Assembly: GCA_963970005.1 (NCBI GenBank)
Contig: CAXAMN010025706.1
Coordinates: 410,601 to 474,600, forward strand
Reading direction: 5' to 3'
Length of the DNA stretch: 64,000 nucleotides
DNA from: Durusdinium trenchii
Taxonomy: Eukaryota > Sar > Dinophyceae > Suessiales > Symbiodiniaceae
This document shows, piece after piece, positions 53,171 through 64,000 of this stretch; position 1 is the first letter of the stretch, and the number at the start of each line of letters is the position of its first letter. Below the pieces are notes generated by a model. That model worked only from the letters and a program-made list of their open reading frames with translations, had not been told where the DNA came from and searched no databases. The position numbers and the translations under genes are program-made.

Positions 53171-56100
53171 TTAAATCGAAACTGAGGAATCATCGTCGCG
53201 CTCTTCTCTGGTTGAATCACCGGGGCGTTCTTCTCCAGGATAATCATTCACAATCTGATTGTCATCATCGAGGTCACCATGAAGAAAGACCAAAGATCTC
53301 CTTGTCATCTGGCTGACACGTTTTGCTCGAATTCGTGTTGATGAGTGCCACCTAAAGGATGAGGACTGGAGCTCACAGTCGATAGAAAGAATCAGCAGCG
53401 CCTGGCCCACGATGTTGATATCGTAGACGGACAGGAGAGATGACATCTTTTTTACCAGCAACTGTCTCTCTGCATCAGTCGCCTTTCCTAGACTTTCTCC
53501 AATTGCTTGCAGCGCTTTCACCATCTCCTCTGAACTGGGCAGCTTACCCAAGTTTGCAAGAGCTGAGTGGCTGGAGACCTTCCTCTTTGCCTTCGCAGAG
53601 CAGCGTTCAACGGCAAAAAGTCCGAAGGACACTAAAGCAACCATTGCAATGACCCCGAGGCTCAAGAAGTATGCAAGAGCTCCACAGGCATCCATAAATT
53701 CCCGAGAGTCAGAAACAGGGGCAAAGTGCAAAGAGACTCCAAGCAATAATAAGAACAAAGCCGTGGATACGGCGTCCACAAGATTCAGAAGGGGCACCTT
53801 CCAGGGCAAGAACCAAAGTTGCAAGCACAGAGAGATGAGCATTGTGCAGCTCATCACAAGGATTTGCAATGCTTCGGCATTTGGCGCAATGACTGGGCCC
53901 AAGGACAATATTGGTCCTCTTGCCAAGATCACTAAACCAAACCACCAAGAACTCGGTCGAAAGTTTGCCGTGAGGAATCCAATGCTACTAAGCCGGTCTG
54001 GAGATGTTAGTGACCAAGTCGGCGCTTTAGCTACTGACCAACAGCAAAGAATGAAGAGTGTTAGGCTCAAGAACAGCACCGCAAAGCTTGCCCATTGCAT
54101 GATCTCGTGGTCAGGGCTGCTGCAAAGTGTGTTTGGGTGCTTCAGCATGCTCCGGCGACCGTTTGGGTGGAGATAGCACATGAAAGGACCCAAGCCCACG
54201 TTGCACATGGTCACAAACAAAGCCTGGAGAAGCTTTCCTGTAGCACAAAGGGTTCGGTAGAAGTCCCAGCTCAAGCCACGTCGTCTCAAGGGCACTAATT
54301 GCGTACAGAGACCCAACAAGGGCCCTGCTACTACAATGCTCACAAAAGTCCCTGAGATGAAGATGTACTGCTCCATATCACTGCGTGTAGCACAGTGGAT
54401 CCCAAAAGACTGTACTTTGAGCACAAACACTTCTGAGAACTCCAAAAGCTTTCGTAAGGCATCGGGCCAGGGCACCGGTACCAAGCTCAGAATACCAAGA
54501 TTTTGCACGAAGTTGATCATGATTTCCATTGATAGACGCGCACATTCAGCTAATGAGGCTTTGGCTATGTAGCGCTCTGCAAAGTAGTAGCTGACTACCA
54601 TGGCCACAATCACTCCAATCGGCACAATCGTCCACGTGGCGGGTGCCAAGGCGACCTCACATTCACGGCAGGCATCGTCATCCCAGTACATCCCTTCAGG
54701 GCAATTCGAACAGGTGGGACCCAAAGCCCCTGAGTCGCAGGTCCCAGGGCGTCCACCTGGACAATGGCTCCCAGCACATTTGTAGACCTCGAGCGGATGA
54801 TCCGGCCAACTAAAATAGCCAGGTGCCACTTGTGGAACTTCAAGACCACCCTCCTGTGATGCAAGTTGCTCAAGAGTGCTGCCATCAGGACACAACAGGC
54901 CCTCACCGCACGTCACACAAATCTGGGCAGCTTCAGGTGCAGAAACATCAATGGATCCTTCTTCACAAACGCATTGAGACAGTAGCTCTGCTCCTACAAG
55001 AAGCGTTGTAGTGCCTTCTGGGCATGCTTTGCAGTGTGTCCCTCCCATCTCATCTTGGTAGAGGCTTTGTCGACATGGTGCACACATCTCCCTGGATTCG
55101 GTTTGCTTGACTGTCCCAGCTGGACAGGGTTGACAAGCCACTTCGCCTGCTGCAGGCTGCTGCATGCCTGGTGGGCAGGTAGAACAAACATAGGTAGTAC
55201 CACGAGCATCTTGGAAGGGTTTGGAGTACGTGCCGGGAAGGCATGCTTTGCAGCTTTCGGCATTTGCCCTGCTTTGACAAAAGTCCTCCTCAAGCTCATT
55301 GTACAAACCAAAGCCACGGGAACAAGCAGTGGGGTCGGGAATCCACGGACGCCACCTCTGCTCATTGTCCTTGAGCCATTGGCAAGCCACTTCACGAGGA
55401 GAAGCTTGCATGGCTTTCCTCTTCCGCATCAAATCGTAGATGGTATCAATGTCAAGGCGACTTTTCTCCAAAAGTTCCAAGAGGTCTGGAGCCAGAAATC
55501 CCATGTCATAGCTGACGATGTTGGCAAGTCGCAAAGAATCACCGGCTGAGGTTAGGTCTCCAATTGACCAAGCGTAAGCATTGTGAGCTGGGAAAATCAA
55601 TTGCTCAAGCCGAAGGTCCAAAAAGGAGTCGTCCGGCGACCAAGCATAGGTCAGCATCCAGTAGGCTTTCGGCAAACGCAAGTAGTTCTCCCATTCGGCG
55701 ACCCCAACGGCCAGTGGCATTGAAAATGCACTAATCTGCTGCATGATATTCTCCATGCCCCATCCATCACCGCTTGTGACATACAGAATGCATTCTTTTT
55801 CGGGGCTTCTGCAACTGGGTGCCCTCCAAAGATAACCATCTGGACAGAATGCCGTGTAGGTGTTCTTGTCTACCACCACCCCTTCGTCATCACCGGTTGC
55901 TTTCCAATATGGGAAGATTGTGTTGTTGGAGGAGAGTCTGCTAGCGTTGCAAGGCAAAAAGTCAGCAGCGCGTGCTTGGGAGATGTTGTCACTGTTGTCA
56001 AAGTACTCAAGCAAATTCTGGCCCAAAGCAGAATATGTTTTGAAGTACTCCACAGCAAATCCTGTCTTCCTCTGGACTTCTTCCATCAGCGCTGCAGGGA

Positions 56101-58969
56101 CCTTGCGTATCAAGAAACAGAAAGAACAAATCCTGGAGCCTGGGGGACTGTTGCACGGTTTTGCACTCCACGTCCAAGACTTTTACTCCAGCTGGAGAAG
56201 CTTCTATCATGAAGAGTACTTTACTGCTTCGCGCCTCACTCACTAGTGGAAACGGGAATCCAAGGTTATACCCTCAACCATGAGCTACCGGCCCAGGGCA
56301 AAACCCTCGGAGCAGTGTAACCGCTTGGTTTGCTGTGCGCTTTTCTTGTCCAGCTTTCACAGCCTGTGTTCTTGCCTTGATTAAGTGGACTGCTTCCTCT
56401 CACCTCACTGACAAACAGGGCAGCAATTGCGAAACGTTGGTAGTGCCTCGGTTGGCTTTCGCATAGCCGGAAGAGTTGGTATCATCTTCGTGTTTGTAAG
56501 CAAGCAGTGCTTCTGTGCACGACTACAGCAGCGCAACGAATCCTACGACTACAGCAGCTGGTTGGCAGTGACTATGTAAGGACACTGCTGCACTGCAATG
56601 AACACTGCAATGAACTCCGTGATTGCATCACGGCAAGGAACTGGCAACTCTTTTGTGGTGGCCTTGCAAACGACTGTGCGGGCTAGCGGCTCAACCTTGA
56701 CAAACACTCCATCAAGTTACAACGCGTCTAACGGGTGCAGTTGGGAATACACACTAGCTAGAACAAAAAAAGGTCTATATAAAGAATAAACCGCGTGAGG
56801 AACTGGTAAAACTCACGCTGGTATACGCTGGTAGCGGCGTCAGTCCATACAAATGGGAAGCGATCAAGAAGTGTGTAAGGCAGATCAACGGTTACTCACT
56901 GACTCACACAAGAAAAATATGTTCTTGTGGGCAAACGAGGTGTGCTTTGATCACTGCCAGCTGGTTGCATTGCGGCAGACTTCGGGTGTGCTTTGATCAC
57001 TGTGGTGCGGAAGCGATCCGGTCCACCGATCATGGTGGGCCGTTCAACTCGGGACAGTTTTAGATCCGCGTGCCCTGATTTTACTTGCGCAACTGTGACT
57101 TGTTGCATGCTCTGGTGAATCGTTGTGTGGTGAAATGCCACATGGCCGTTTGATGTCATTTGTGATGTGGGGACATGACATAGCTCCAACATGGCTGCTC
57201 CGACGTGTACAAGACCGCGCCTTCTACAGTGCTTTTCTGCCTCTGATTATCTTCTAGTGCGCATTTTGTTCTGATCTTGGACATGTGTGGGATTTGAACG
57301 GTTCCCGGGGGCTGACATAACCATGACATGGCACCATCTTAGCTGCAACATATCCGCAAGCTGGCGCAACGAAGCCCCAATATCGCCCCAACTTAGCTGA
57401 GACATGGCCCAACCTAAGCCCGACATTGCTCCAAACTAGCCATACTTTGCATCCGATAGTGTTGTTGAATTTTCCCAGCAGCAGTGACTGTTCCTTGTGG
57501 TTTGGCTTCCTCATCTCACATGCCATGCATGAAGGAAACTGCCATTCATCTCGTTACTCCCCACCCCGCTCCACCCAGCCCCAATGCAAGTGAACGTGAT
57601 CAAGAGTAAAACTGTTTCACAAAGTGAAATCATCATCAGAACTGTCAAAATCAAAATCAAGTTGTCCACGCGGCAACGCCAATTAACCAACATCAAGTTC
57701 TGCAACAACTCCGCATCACATATTACAACTGTTGCGTGTACAATACAGTATATTCCAGTGCGGACCCAAAACAGGAAAAAGAAGCCGCGGAAGAAAGGCA
57801 CCCTTTTTGCATGTCACAAAGTCACACAGGCCAGTCTAGCTAGGCTCTTGTGCTGAGTGAATGCCACTTGAGGTCGCATCACACATCATCACACTAACTT
57901 CAAAGCGGAGACAACCGGAGATGGTCGAAGCCAACTAGAGACGGCACACAGCACAACCAGAGACAAGCGCAAAAGAGTCTGCGACCAGCAAAAGCACCCT
58001 TTCAAAGGAGTAAGAACCCCCTCACAGGTAAACCTGTTTCGGGGGAAGTCCATGTCTAAAAAAAACAATATATATACATGACTCATGACATAGGTGCTTA
58101 AAATTCCAGTCTCAAATCGTTATAAGCTAGGTGTCTATAGAAAAGCTCGGCACCAGGTAGGCATACTGAATACTATCATAATACATCCAACCTTTGAGCA
58201 TGATGCGAGAACGACGCGGGATGAATGGCAACTCAGACCCGGACGTAGGCACCTGAAGATCCGCGATACCCCAAGTCTGTAGAAATCAGCCACTCGGCTG
58301 AATAGGCCTCTTGCAGGAAGTTGAGGTCTGACGGAAAAGCCAAGTGCCAACTTTCAACCATGAAGTGCCACCGATGAACTCTGTTTGAACATCCTCGGTT
58401 TTTCGGATCGAACCAAGTCTCGCAACCCACCAAAGCATGCATAGCATCAATGCTCGATGCTGGCACATGTGGGTCGAAGGTCAATCGATATCCTAAGTGT
58501 TCGGTGATCAAAATCTCCAAAATGGCATGAGCCATCTGAGCTGATTTGTATGGCTGTAGAAGGGCGTTGAGAGGGAAGGAATCTCCGTCTGCATTCGTAA
58601 CCTCGGAAACCACGCGTGAAAGCCATTTGCAGAAACTAAGCAACTATGGCATTTTGATTGCAAAACATTGTGGGTTTCTTCATGTTTCTTCTCTCACTCA
58701 ACTGTCTTTTCATAAACGTAACCCGAAATACACAGTACAGTATTTACTGCTACGCTGCTAGACCTCAGCAAGCTCCATGTCATGTGTTTCTTCCCCCTTT
58801 TTTGACTATCTGGTGACGTTTTAGTGAGCGTGCACACGCTTGCGATGCTTGAGTGTCGAGTGACATTCTTCCGATGTTCTGGGCCAAGCCCATCAGGCAT
58901 ACAAACATCGTCAGCGGCAACCATAAGCAGCACCACAGCAATTGTGGCTGTCCACCACACGAATTTCAT
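53171..58969 (-). CDS. secreted-to-membrane protein: substrate-binding-protein-like domain, Cys-rich ephrin-receptor-like repeats, ~9 TM segments
   Basis: Exon 1 starts at ATG 58969 with a clear signal peptide (MKFVWWTATIAVVLLMVAAD). Exon 2 (to 58239) reads GDSFPLNALLQPYKSAQMAH, LITEHLGYRLTFDP and STDLGYRGSSGAYVR, resembling OpuAC-type substrate-binding proteins. A GT-AG intron of 2,137 bp (58238-56102) joins it in frame to exon 3 (56101-53171), which continues VPAALMEEVQRKTGFAVEYF. Exon 3 has a WGMENIMQQISAFSMPLAVG segment and then a Cys-rich region (CKACLPGTYSKPF, CSTCPPGMQQPAAGE, CQPCPAGTVKQTE, CKACPEGTTTLL) of the GCC2/GCC3 or ephrin-receptor-like type. About nine hydrophobic helices follow (first near WTIVPIGVIVAMVVSYYF, last near ALAYFLSLGVIAMVALVSFG), and then an acidic cytosolic tail ending DDSSVSI. 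It is probably a plasma-membrane sensor, channel or receptor. Two choices exist for the exon 1-2 junction. Confidence 0.72.
56102..58238 (-). other. 2.1-kb intron of the receptor-like gene
   Basis: The donor cgg|gtctga at 58238 and acceptor gcaag|gtccct at 56102 join codons in phase 0 and keep AYVR-VPAALMEE open. Within it I see no gene; weak frames exist on both strands (for example 57511-57801 minus and 57584-57856 plus). Confidence 0.6.
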
Positions 58970-59214
58970 GCTGGCAGCACTTCTGGCCAAGGGATTTGAA
59001 TTTAGCCTCTGTTGGAGATGTGTTACAATATTGCTGAGTCTTGAGCAATATATCACGCCAAGCCTGCAACATAAAATAAGGATGTGTCGATTTCAAGCCT
59101 GGAAATCAAGGAATTGGAGGTTTAAGTTTAAGGAACTGGTCTAGCCAGTTCATGAGGATATGACACCTCAAAGAGACAGCCAATGCCAAGCTTCAATGTG
59201 ATTCCCTAGTGTAC

Positions 59215-59312
59215 AGAATCTGCACTCAGTAATGTAGCAAGACGCTACTAGGGGCTCCTGGCATCGCTACTAGGAGCAAAGACGCTACAGTACTAAGGGC
59301 TCCTGGCTCTTC
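59215..59312. repeat. gctactaggagc repeat, related to 39.5 kb
   Basis: gacgctactaggggctcctg, gcatcgctactaggagcaaa and gacgctac are in reverse orientation to the ctcctagtagcgatgccctt units at 39500-39640. Confidence 0.75.
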
Positions 59313-60020
59313 TGTTCTTCCAACAGATTCCAAATGATTCCTCTCGGCCTCTCCCAACAGTAGCTCCTTCCCATCAGCGTTCTCAAGCTTGGCAGTGTCG
59401 CTCTGCAGGTCAGGAGCAGAGCGGATGCGAATGCATGCGAATGCTGGCACAACAGCTTGTACTAACCTCAAAACCCCAGGTGGGCATGAAAACAAGCTGA
59501 ACCGCATGTGATTGTTTGATAAGCTCGCCCGGGCCGGAGGCAAAATAATGAACACATGAATGCTGTGCTGCCGAGCGATGTCAAGCCGTCACGTTTGTTG
59601 ACAGCGATAATTTGGCCAAAAGCGGGGGAGTCAACAGAGAACATTGCTGATGACCTGATCTCTTCACAGAAGCGGCCAAAGTAGCATGTCTGTGTCCTAA
59701 AGCCTTAAAACCCCTGAGTCGTTCGCGTGCATAATGTTAGATCCATTCAGACTTTCAAGAACAATGGATTTAAACATGGGTCACCTTCACGTCTAACATA
59801 TTAAACCTGTTGCAACTTCAAACTTAAAACTCTTTTCCCGCTAGCTTTGGTTCATACTATATATATAGATAGTATCTTATAAAATCGTTCACATGATCCG
59901 ACGTCAAGCACACAAATGTTCTCTTCACATCGCTATCAACATAGCTTGTCTCAAGATATAGAAGGAGGCTTTCGGGCCTTGCCCCAAAACACCGCGTAGG
60001 TGTCCACGTCAAAGTCATTT
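59313..60020. other. no supportable gene
   Basis: Only short frames on both strands, with a TA-rich patch at 59855-59880. Confidence 0.4.
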
Positions 60021-60025
60021 CTGGC

Positions 60026-60460
60026 CTAAACGGGGCTCAACTGAGCATTGGGGTCAAGGTCCTCTTCGTGGGCTGCATGTTCAATAACGCCACTGGCCAC
60101 GAGATTGGGGTTGGCCCCGGGGTTGGCTTGCAAACTTTGATTTCTTTGTTGGACCAGTTCGGGCTGCATCATAAACAGCTCACTGTTCGTCGTGTGCGTC
60201 ACTGTCATCTTTGATACTCGAGAACATATGATGCATAAGGTACATTATGAAGGCCAGAACAAATAGGAACAAATGAATTTGTGATTTCTTCAAGAATAAG
60301 AGCAATAATGACATGCAAGTGTTTGGTACTTCACAGCACAGCATGCCTTGTGAATCTTTACCTCACCGCTCAGCTGGTGCTCGTCCATGTCAGCATCCTC
60401 GAGGCAATGCTTTTTGAGGCAAAAGCAGTGTCTTAGCACTGGCCTTCTGTGGTTGACGTT
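60026..60460 (-). CDS. possible two-exon 3' end of a small protein gene
   Basis: The minus frame NSGDFPNVNHRRPVLRHCFC, LKKHCLEDADMDEHQLSGE ends at a good donor (gaggtaaag near 60362). An acceptor (atcaaag) near 60209 opens MTVTHTTNSELFMMQPELVQ, then QRNQSLQANPGANPNLVASG, and ends in an acidic EEDLDPNAQLSPV with a stop. Phase across the junction was not proved. No domain is recognised. Confidence 0.3.
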
Positions 60461-61557
60461 TGGAAAATCACCCGAGTTTCAACGCAAGGAAATGAAGAAT
60501 CAAAAGCCCATGTCCGCTGTCCTGGAAGGTCAAGGATGCCTGCCCAGGTATGTTCCGATATATGAAACCGACATGTACATGTTTATGTCAGCTTCTTGAT
60601 TTGCAAGCTTGTGGCTGCATCTTGCTTGGGGGTGCTGCTGCTCTCCATTGCTGCATTGCTCAGTTGCCTCATGCTGCATGGCTTGCTTCGTTGTGGACGG
60701 CCAGCTTGTTTGTAAAACCGCAGCAGCGAAATGCTACTGATGGGAAACCCATGTTCTGCCGAAGCTGCACGTCTCTTCCACAAGATGTCATGTCATCAAT
60801 TTGTCGCAATCGTCACACTTCTGCCCATTATCAAGACCAGAAAACAGTGTCAGTTTGTCTCCAGTCGCAGAGTCCCAGCCCCTTCCGTCTCTGATTCCCA
60901 AGTGGCCCAAGTGACATACCTGCAGCTTTTGTTTACCTCTTGCGTCACGGCTACAGCTAAGCAGCTAGGCCTTCTCTGAAGGCTTCCCAGCACAAAGGTG
61001 CACCTCGTAGGCCGAAGGCATTCTTTGAGAATGATATGAGAGGTCATAGAAATTTGAGGAATTCATAGCATGCAACAATGCAAACCAAATGGAGGAACAG
61101 AAGTTGCAAAGTCATCCTAAATATGTATACAAATCAAGATGAAAAGAGATGGAATGACTTTTGTTTCTGTGGGATTCTGTGATGTGGCATGTCACTCTTT
61201 CGTCACTTCTTGCAAGCTGGGACTGGCGCAATCTGGCGCACAATAGTGTTCGAATGTTTTCGACACAAACCACACACACCTCTGAGTCTGAGAATCCAAA
61301 GCGCAGTGCCTCCTCGTTGGCTTCGGTTTTGCCAGGGCATTGTGAACAATTCTCTGACCTGAGCAAAGAAAAAAACAAAGGGAAAGAGAGGGAGAGTGGG
61401 GGAGGGATTGATGGAGGGAAAAATGGATGAGTTGTTCTTCTTTCATCTGGAGAGTTTCTGATTCAAGTGGACACGTGATCAAAGCTTAGAGGATCTTAGA
61501 GGTCTAAGTCTAATGTTCACCTAAACCCCAGATCAAGTGTCTCACTCAAAGCCTTTC

Positions 61558-63091
61558 AATGTCGACCACCACAGTCGGCTGATGACTGGCAACTGGAAAA
61601 TAAATGGATGCAAGGGTACGATGATATGTACGAGGTACCGGCTGTAGGGTATCTGCACAAACCAACCGACTACGTTCAACAAATGGCATTGATCGATTGC
61701 AAGCCTGGTTGGAGGCCATCGCTATGGGTTGGAGGCGATCGCTGTTAGGTTGTGCTTCAAAACCCAAACTTCCACCCTGGCAAAGCTATGCAGCTTTCCC
61801 CCTGAGTCCCTGACTTTTTGCAGGTGTCTGTAGCTACACAGTACCTCGTACAAACTGGTGCAGCCGTTGTTCAATCATTTTTGACACGCCCACATCTTTA
61901 TATGTTTTCATACAGTCTGTATCTGGCAATGCTCGGCATCCTCGTAGAGCTGAGCATGTCGACTGGAAATCATCTCCGATGCTCCGTGATACCCAGGACT
62001 CAGGACTACGATATGGTATGCAAGTTGCAAGGCATGGCCGGTCCAGGGCACAGCTGTGGTCGGCCAGATTCTGTTGATATGACTTGCAAAGGGACAGTTG
62101 CTGTTCTGTCTCAAAAAGAAAAAGGCTCAAATCGAGACATGCATTCAATCGAATAAACAACAAGGCTTTTCTTTCCTCTTCAAGGGCACAACTTCCCACC
62201 AGCTGCACAGGTGATGGGGGAATTAGAGACGCTGCTGAAGCCAGATAAGCTCGAATCCAGCTTCTCCTCAGGTTCTGAAACAGGTTGTGGCCCAAACATA
62301 CCCAGAGGAGACTTCCCAACAAATCAGCAGTTCGTTGCCTGCATCTCCATCCACATGTGCATATTGGACACTTTCGTCTTCTTGTCACTCAGCAATCTGG
62401 GCCATTTCCTGCAGCACGCTCATGAACAGCAGGGCTATGCTGACAAGTCTTGTACAAGCACAAACAACAAATTGCGCATCAAGCTGCAGCAACATGTCCC
62501 GTTAAACAGCCAAACCGATTCTGAAGTCCTTTCATGAATTCCTACATTACCTAACAGGTGGGATGTGCACCTCGCCCATCGCTTGCGAAGCGTCACGCTC
62601 AGTTTTCCAACCTGATGACAACAGGACAGAGGCGAGAAAGGAGTAGGCCTGTTGCACACAAGCACCAGCCGTGACTTGTCTGAGGGTGTGTCCGACGCTG
62701 CATTCCAATTGGAGAGCTGAGCCTCTCCCAAAGACATTTTGGTAGGCAAGGGCATGTCGCGTGTGTTTTTATATGTCTTGCCAAAACAATAACGTTGTGC
62801 GCTGTGCATGATGTGCCGCACATGCGTTCTCTCAGGGCTTTCCATAGAAAGGCCGAATTGATGCACTTCAAATTGGCAGGACCCAACCTCAATGTTGTCA
62901 AAAAGGTTGATGGACAGAAAATATTTGTACCTGCCGCTGCGATGGCAGCTTTGAAACTACGCACACAGGATTCACCAAACGCCGCGCACTTGTTGTTGGA
63001 ATGCTTGCCAAGGCCAGAGAAGTTGAACACGTTGCCTGTCATGTTCACTGACGGATCCGTCACCTGGCTGCAAAAGCGGGACATCACATGA
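61558..63091 (+). CDS. possible multi-exon gene of unknown function
   Basis: Plus-strand protein-like blocks are 61558-61748 (DDWQLENKWMQGYDDMYEVP; KPTDYVQQMALIDCKPGW), an acceptor tttttgcag near 61824, and about 61910-62075 (VDWKSSPMLRDTQDSGLRYG). Others are about 62213-62385 (GELETLLKPDKLESSFSSGS) and 62830-63091 (FHRKAELMHFKLAGPNLNVV; LLLECLPRPEKLNTLPVMFT; stop). Linkage is by strand only, and minus-strand frames compete at 61834-62388 and 62599-63237. Confidence 0.3.
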
Positions 63092-63559
63092 GAAGGACAA
63101 CACCAAGCGCTGGAGCCGCCTCCAAGGCACCCGGCGCATTCCATCGCACTGTGTACCTGGGTATATGGTGTCGTGGTGTCATATTGGACCTGCTTGGGCA
63201 TGTGTGAATTTTCAACATGACAAAGAACCTGGACCAATTGCAGTTCTCTTGTGTGAAAGAAGTTTCTAATTGTTGTTGAAATGGCTTATATTGGGTGCTG
63301 TGTGGTAGGATACGGGTGCAGGTTCAATTCGTTTGTTCATGTTTCGTTTTTGTCAACATCCTTGAGGCTCACAATCTGTTGCTACAGCAACTCGGTCCGT
63401 AAGCAGGGACAATCTCGGCAGCAGGGTTGACATTAAAGAGAAACAGCTGTCGTACCAGGCAAAGTACATCGGAAGAAATAGTGCAGATTTCGCATTAGTG
63501 GCCGGTGCAGTGGAGTTTAGTTTGGGGGAAGGACGCGTGCTGGATGTTTCTGTGGGCGG

Positions 63560-63790
63560 TTGCTTATGTCTTGGTGGCTCACAAAAAGTCTGCTACGTTG
63601 GAACGACACCTTCCCCCTACAAAGGTGTTACTACCTTGGAATGGCCCGTGCCCCCTGTAGATTTTGTCCTTGGGTGGCTCACACAAGGTCTGCTGCCTTG
63701 GAATTGCCCCTTCGTCCTCTAAATTTTAGTTTCATATGGCTCACCAAAGGTCTGCTACGTTGGAATGGCACCTGCCCCCTCTAAATTCGA
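63560..63790. repeat. ~78-bp tandem repeats, three copies
   Basis: The pattern ggtggctcac-caaaggtctgctacgttgga-atggcacctgccccctctaaatt occurs near 63570, 63673 and 63735 with drift. A partial unit lies near 63630. Confidence 0.75.
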
Positions 63791-63934
63791 GGCTCGGGTG
63801 GAATGGTTCCTCGCTCTCACCTAAATATGCAAGCAGCGCTGTGCTTCAATGTCTTTGCCCACCAACACCGCAAAGCAACCGTGACATACATATTCGCAAA
63901 GCAGCCGTGACCTCTCTGTCTAATACTTGCACGC

Positions 63935-64000
63935 ATATTATATATATATATGTGTGTGTGTGTGTAGATCTGAAATGTGGGGTGGTGTGTGTGTGTGTGT
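63935..64000. repeat. TA/TG microsatellite at the window end
   Basis: atatatatatgtgtgtgtgtgtg, then ggtggtgtgtgtgtgtgtgt running off the end. Confidence 0.85.

Noticed and set aside
1-64000. Bacterial-style operons, ribosome binding sites and rho-independent terminators
   Set aside because: Introns, microsatellites, frame structure and families all indicate a eukaryotic nuclear genome, so such calls would be meaningless.
1-64000. tRNA, rRNA and spliced-leader genes
   Set aside because: I looked for tRNA-like B boxes (ggttcgaatcc-type), rRNA core strings and the dinoflagellate spliced-leader sequence and saw no convincing match; a covariance-model scan would settle it.

Overview
The window looks like nuclear DNA of a dinoflagellate, most likely a Symbiodinium-type alga. 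The inference rests on several things seen together: long multi-exon genes with few clean ORFs, retro- and DNA-transposon genes throughout, protein families I recall mainly from dinoflagellate genomes, long directional runs of genes on one strand, many minisatellites, and scaffold gaps (N at 6509-6908, 20315-20324 and 46815-47705). There is no bacterial gene organisation. Family assignments come from reading motifs by eye; no database search was run. Exon ends are approximate unless stated.

Layout. 0.2-2.6 kb (-): isolated exons of unrecognised proteins. 2.9-7.6 kb (-): a multi-exon C5-cytosine methyltransferase-like gene with motifs I to X in order, an upstream exon with an ASCH-like domain, and a lysine-rich first exon. 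8.0-10.2 kb: four diverged copies of a ~550 bp repeat. 10.3-19.3 kb (-): a large multi-exon gene with hAT-transposase-like motifs, a coiled coil, a Cys/His cluster and a His-rich tail. 20.6-20.9 kb: short repeats that recur at 36.3-36.9 kb. 21.8-35.5 kb (+): a run of genes comprising a second methyltransferase-like gene, a transposase-like gene (DUF7869-like by recollection), a long unrecognised gene and a QEEPPAPV-repeat protein gene. 36.3-40 kb: tandem repeats and AT-rich DNA. 41.0-45.9 kb (-): a decayed DIRS-like tyrosine-recombinase retroelement in the order gag, reverse transcriptase, C5-methyltransferase, RNase H, tyrosine recombinase. 46-49 kb: satellite DNA around a gap. 49.0-50.7 kb (+): a broken OTU-type protease gene. 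50.9-51.8 kb (-): an N-terminal gag-like ORF that may be the missing 5' part of the 41-46 kb element. 53.2-59.0 kb (-): the best-preserved host gene, encoding a secreted-to-membrane protein with a substrate-binding-protein-like N terminus, Cys-rich ephrin-receptor-like repeats and about nine membrane segments. 60-63 kb: weak exons. 63.5-64 kb: repeats.

Working together. The theme is cytosine methylation carried in or near mobile DNA. Three separate C5-methyltransferase-like coding regions occur in 64 kb, one of them inside a retroelement. Published work (de Mendoza and colleagues, 2018) reported methyltransferases captured by dinoflagellate retrotransposons, which fits the 41-46 kb element. 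The two multi-exon methyltransferase-like genes differ from it in motif IV and gene structure and are less easily explained.
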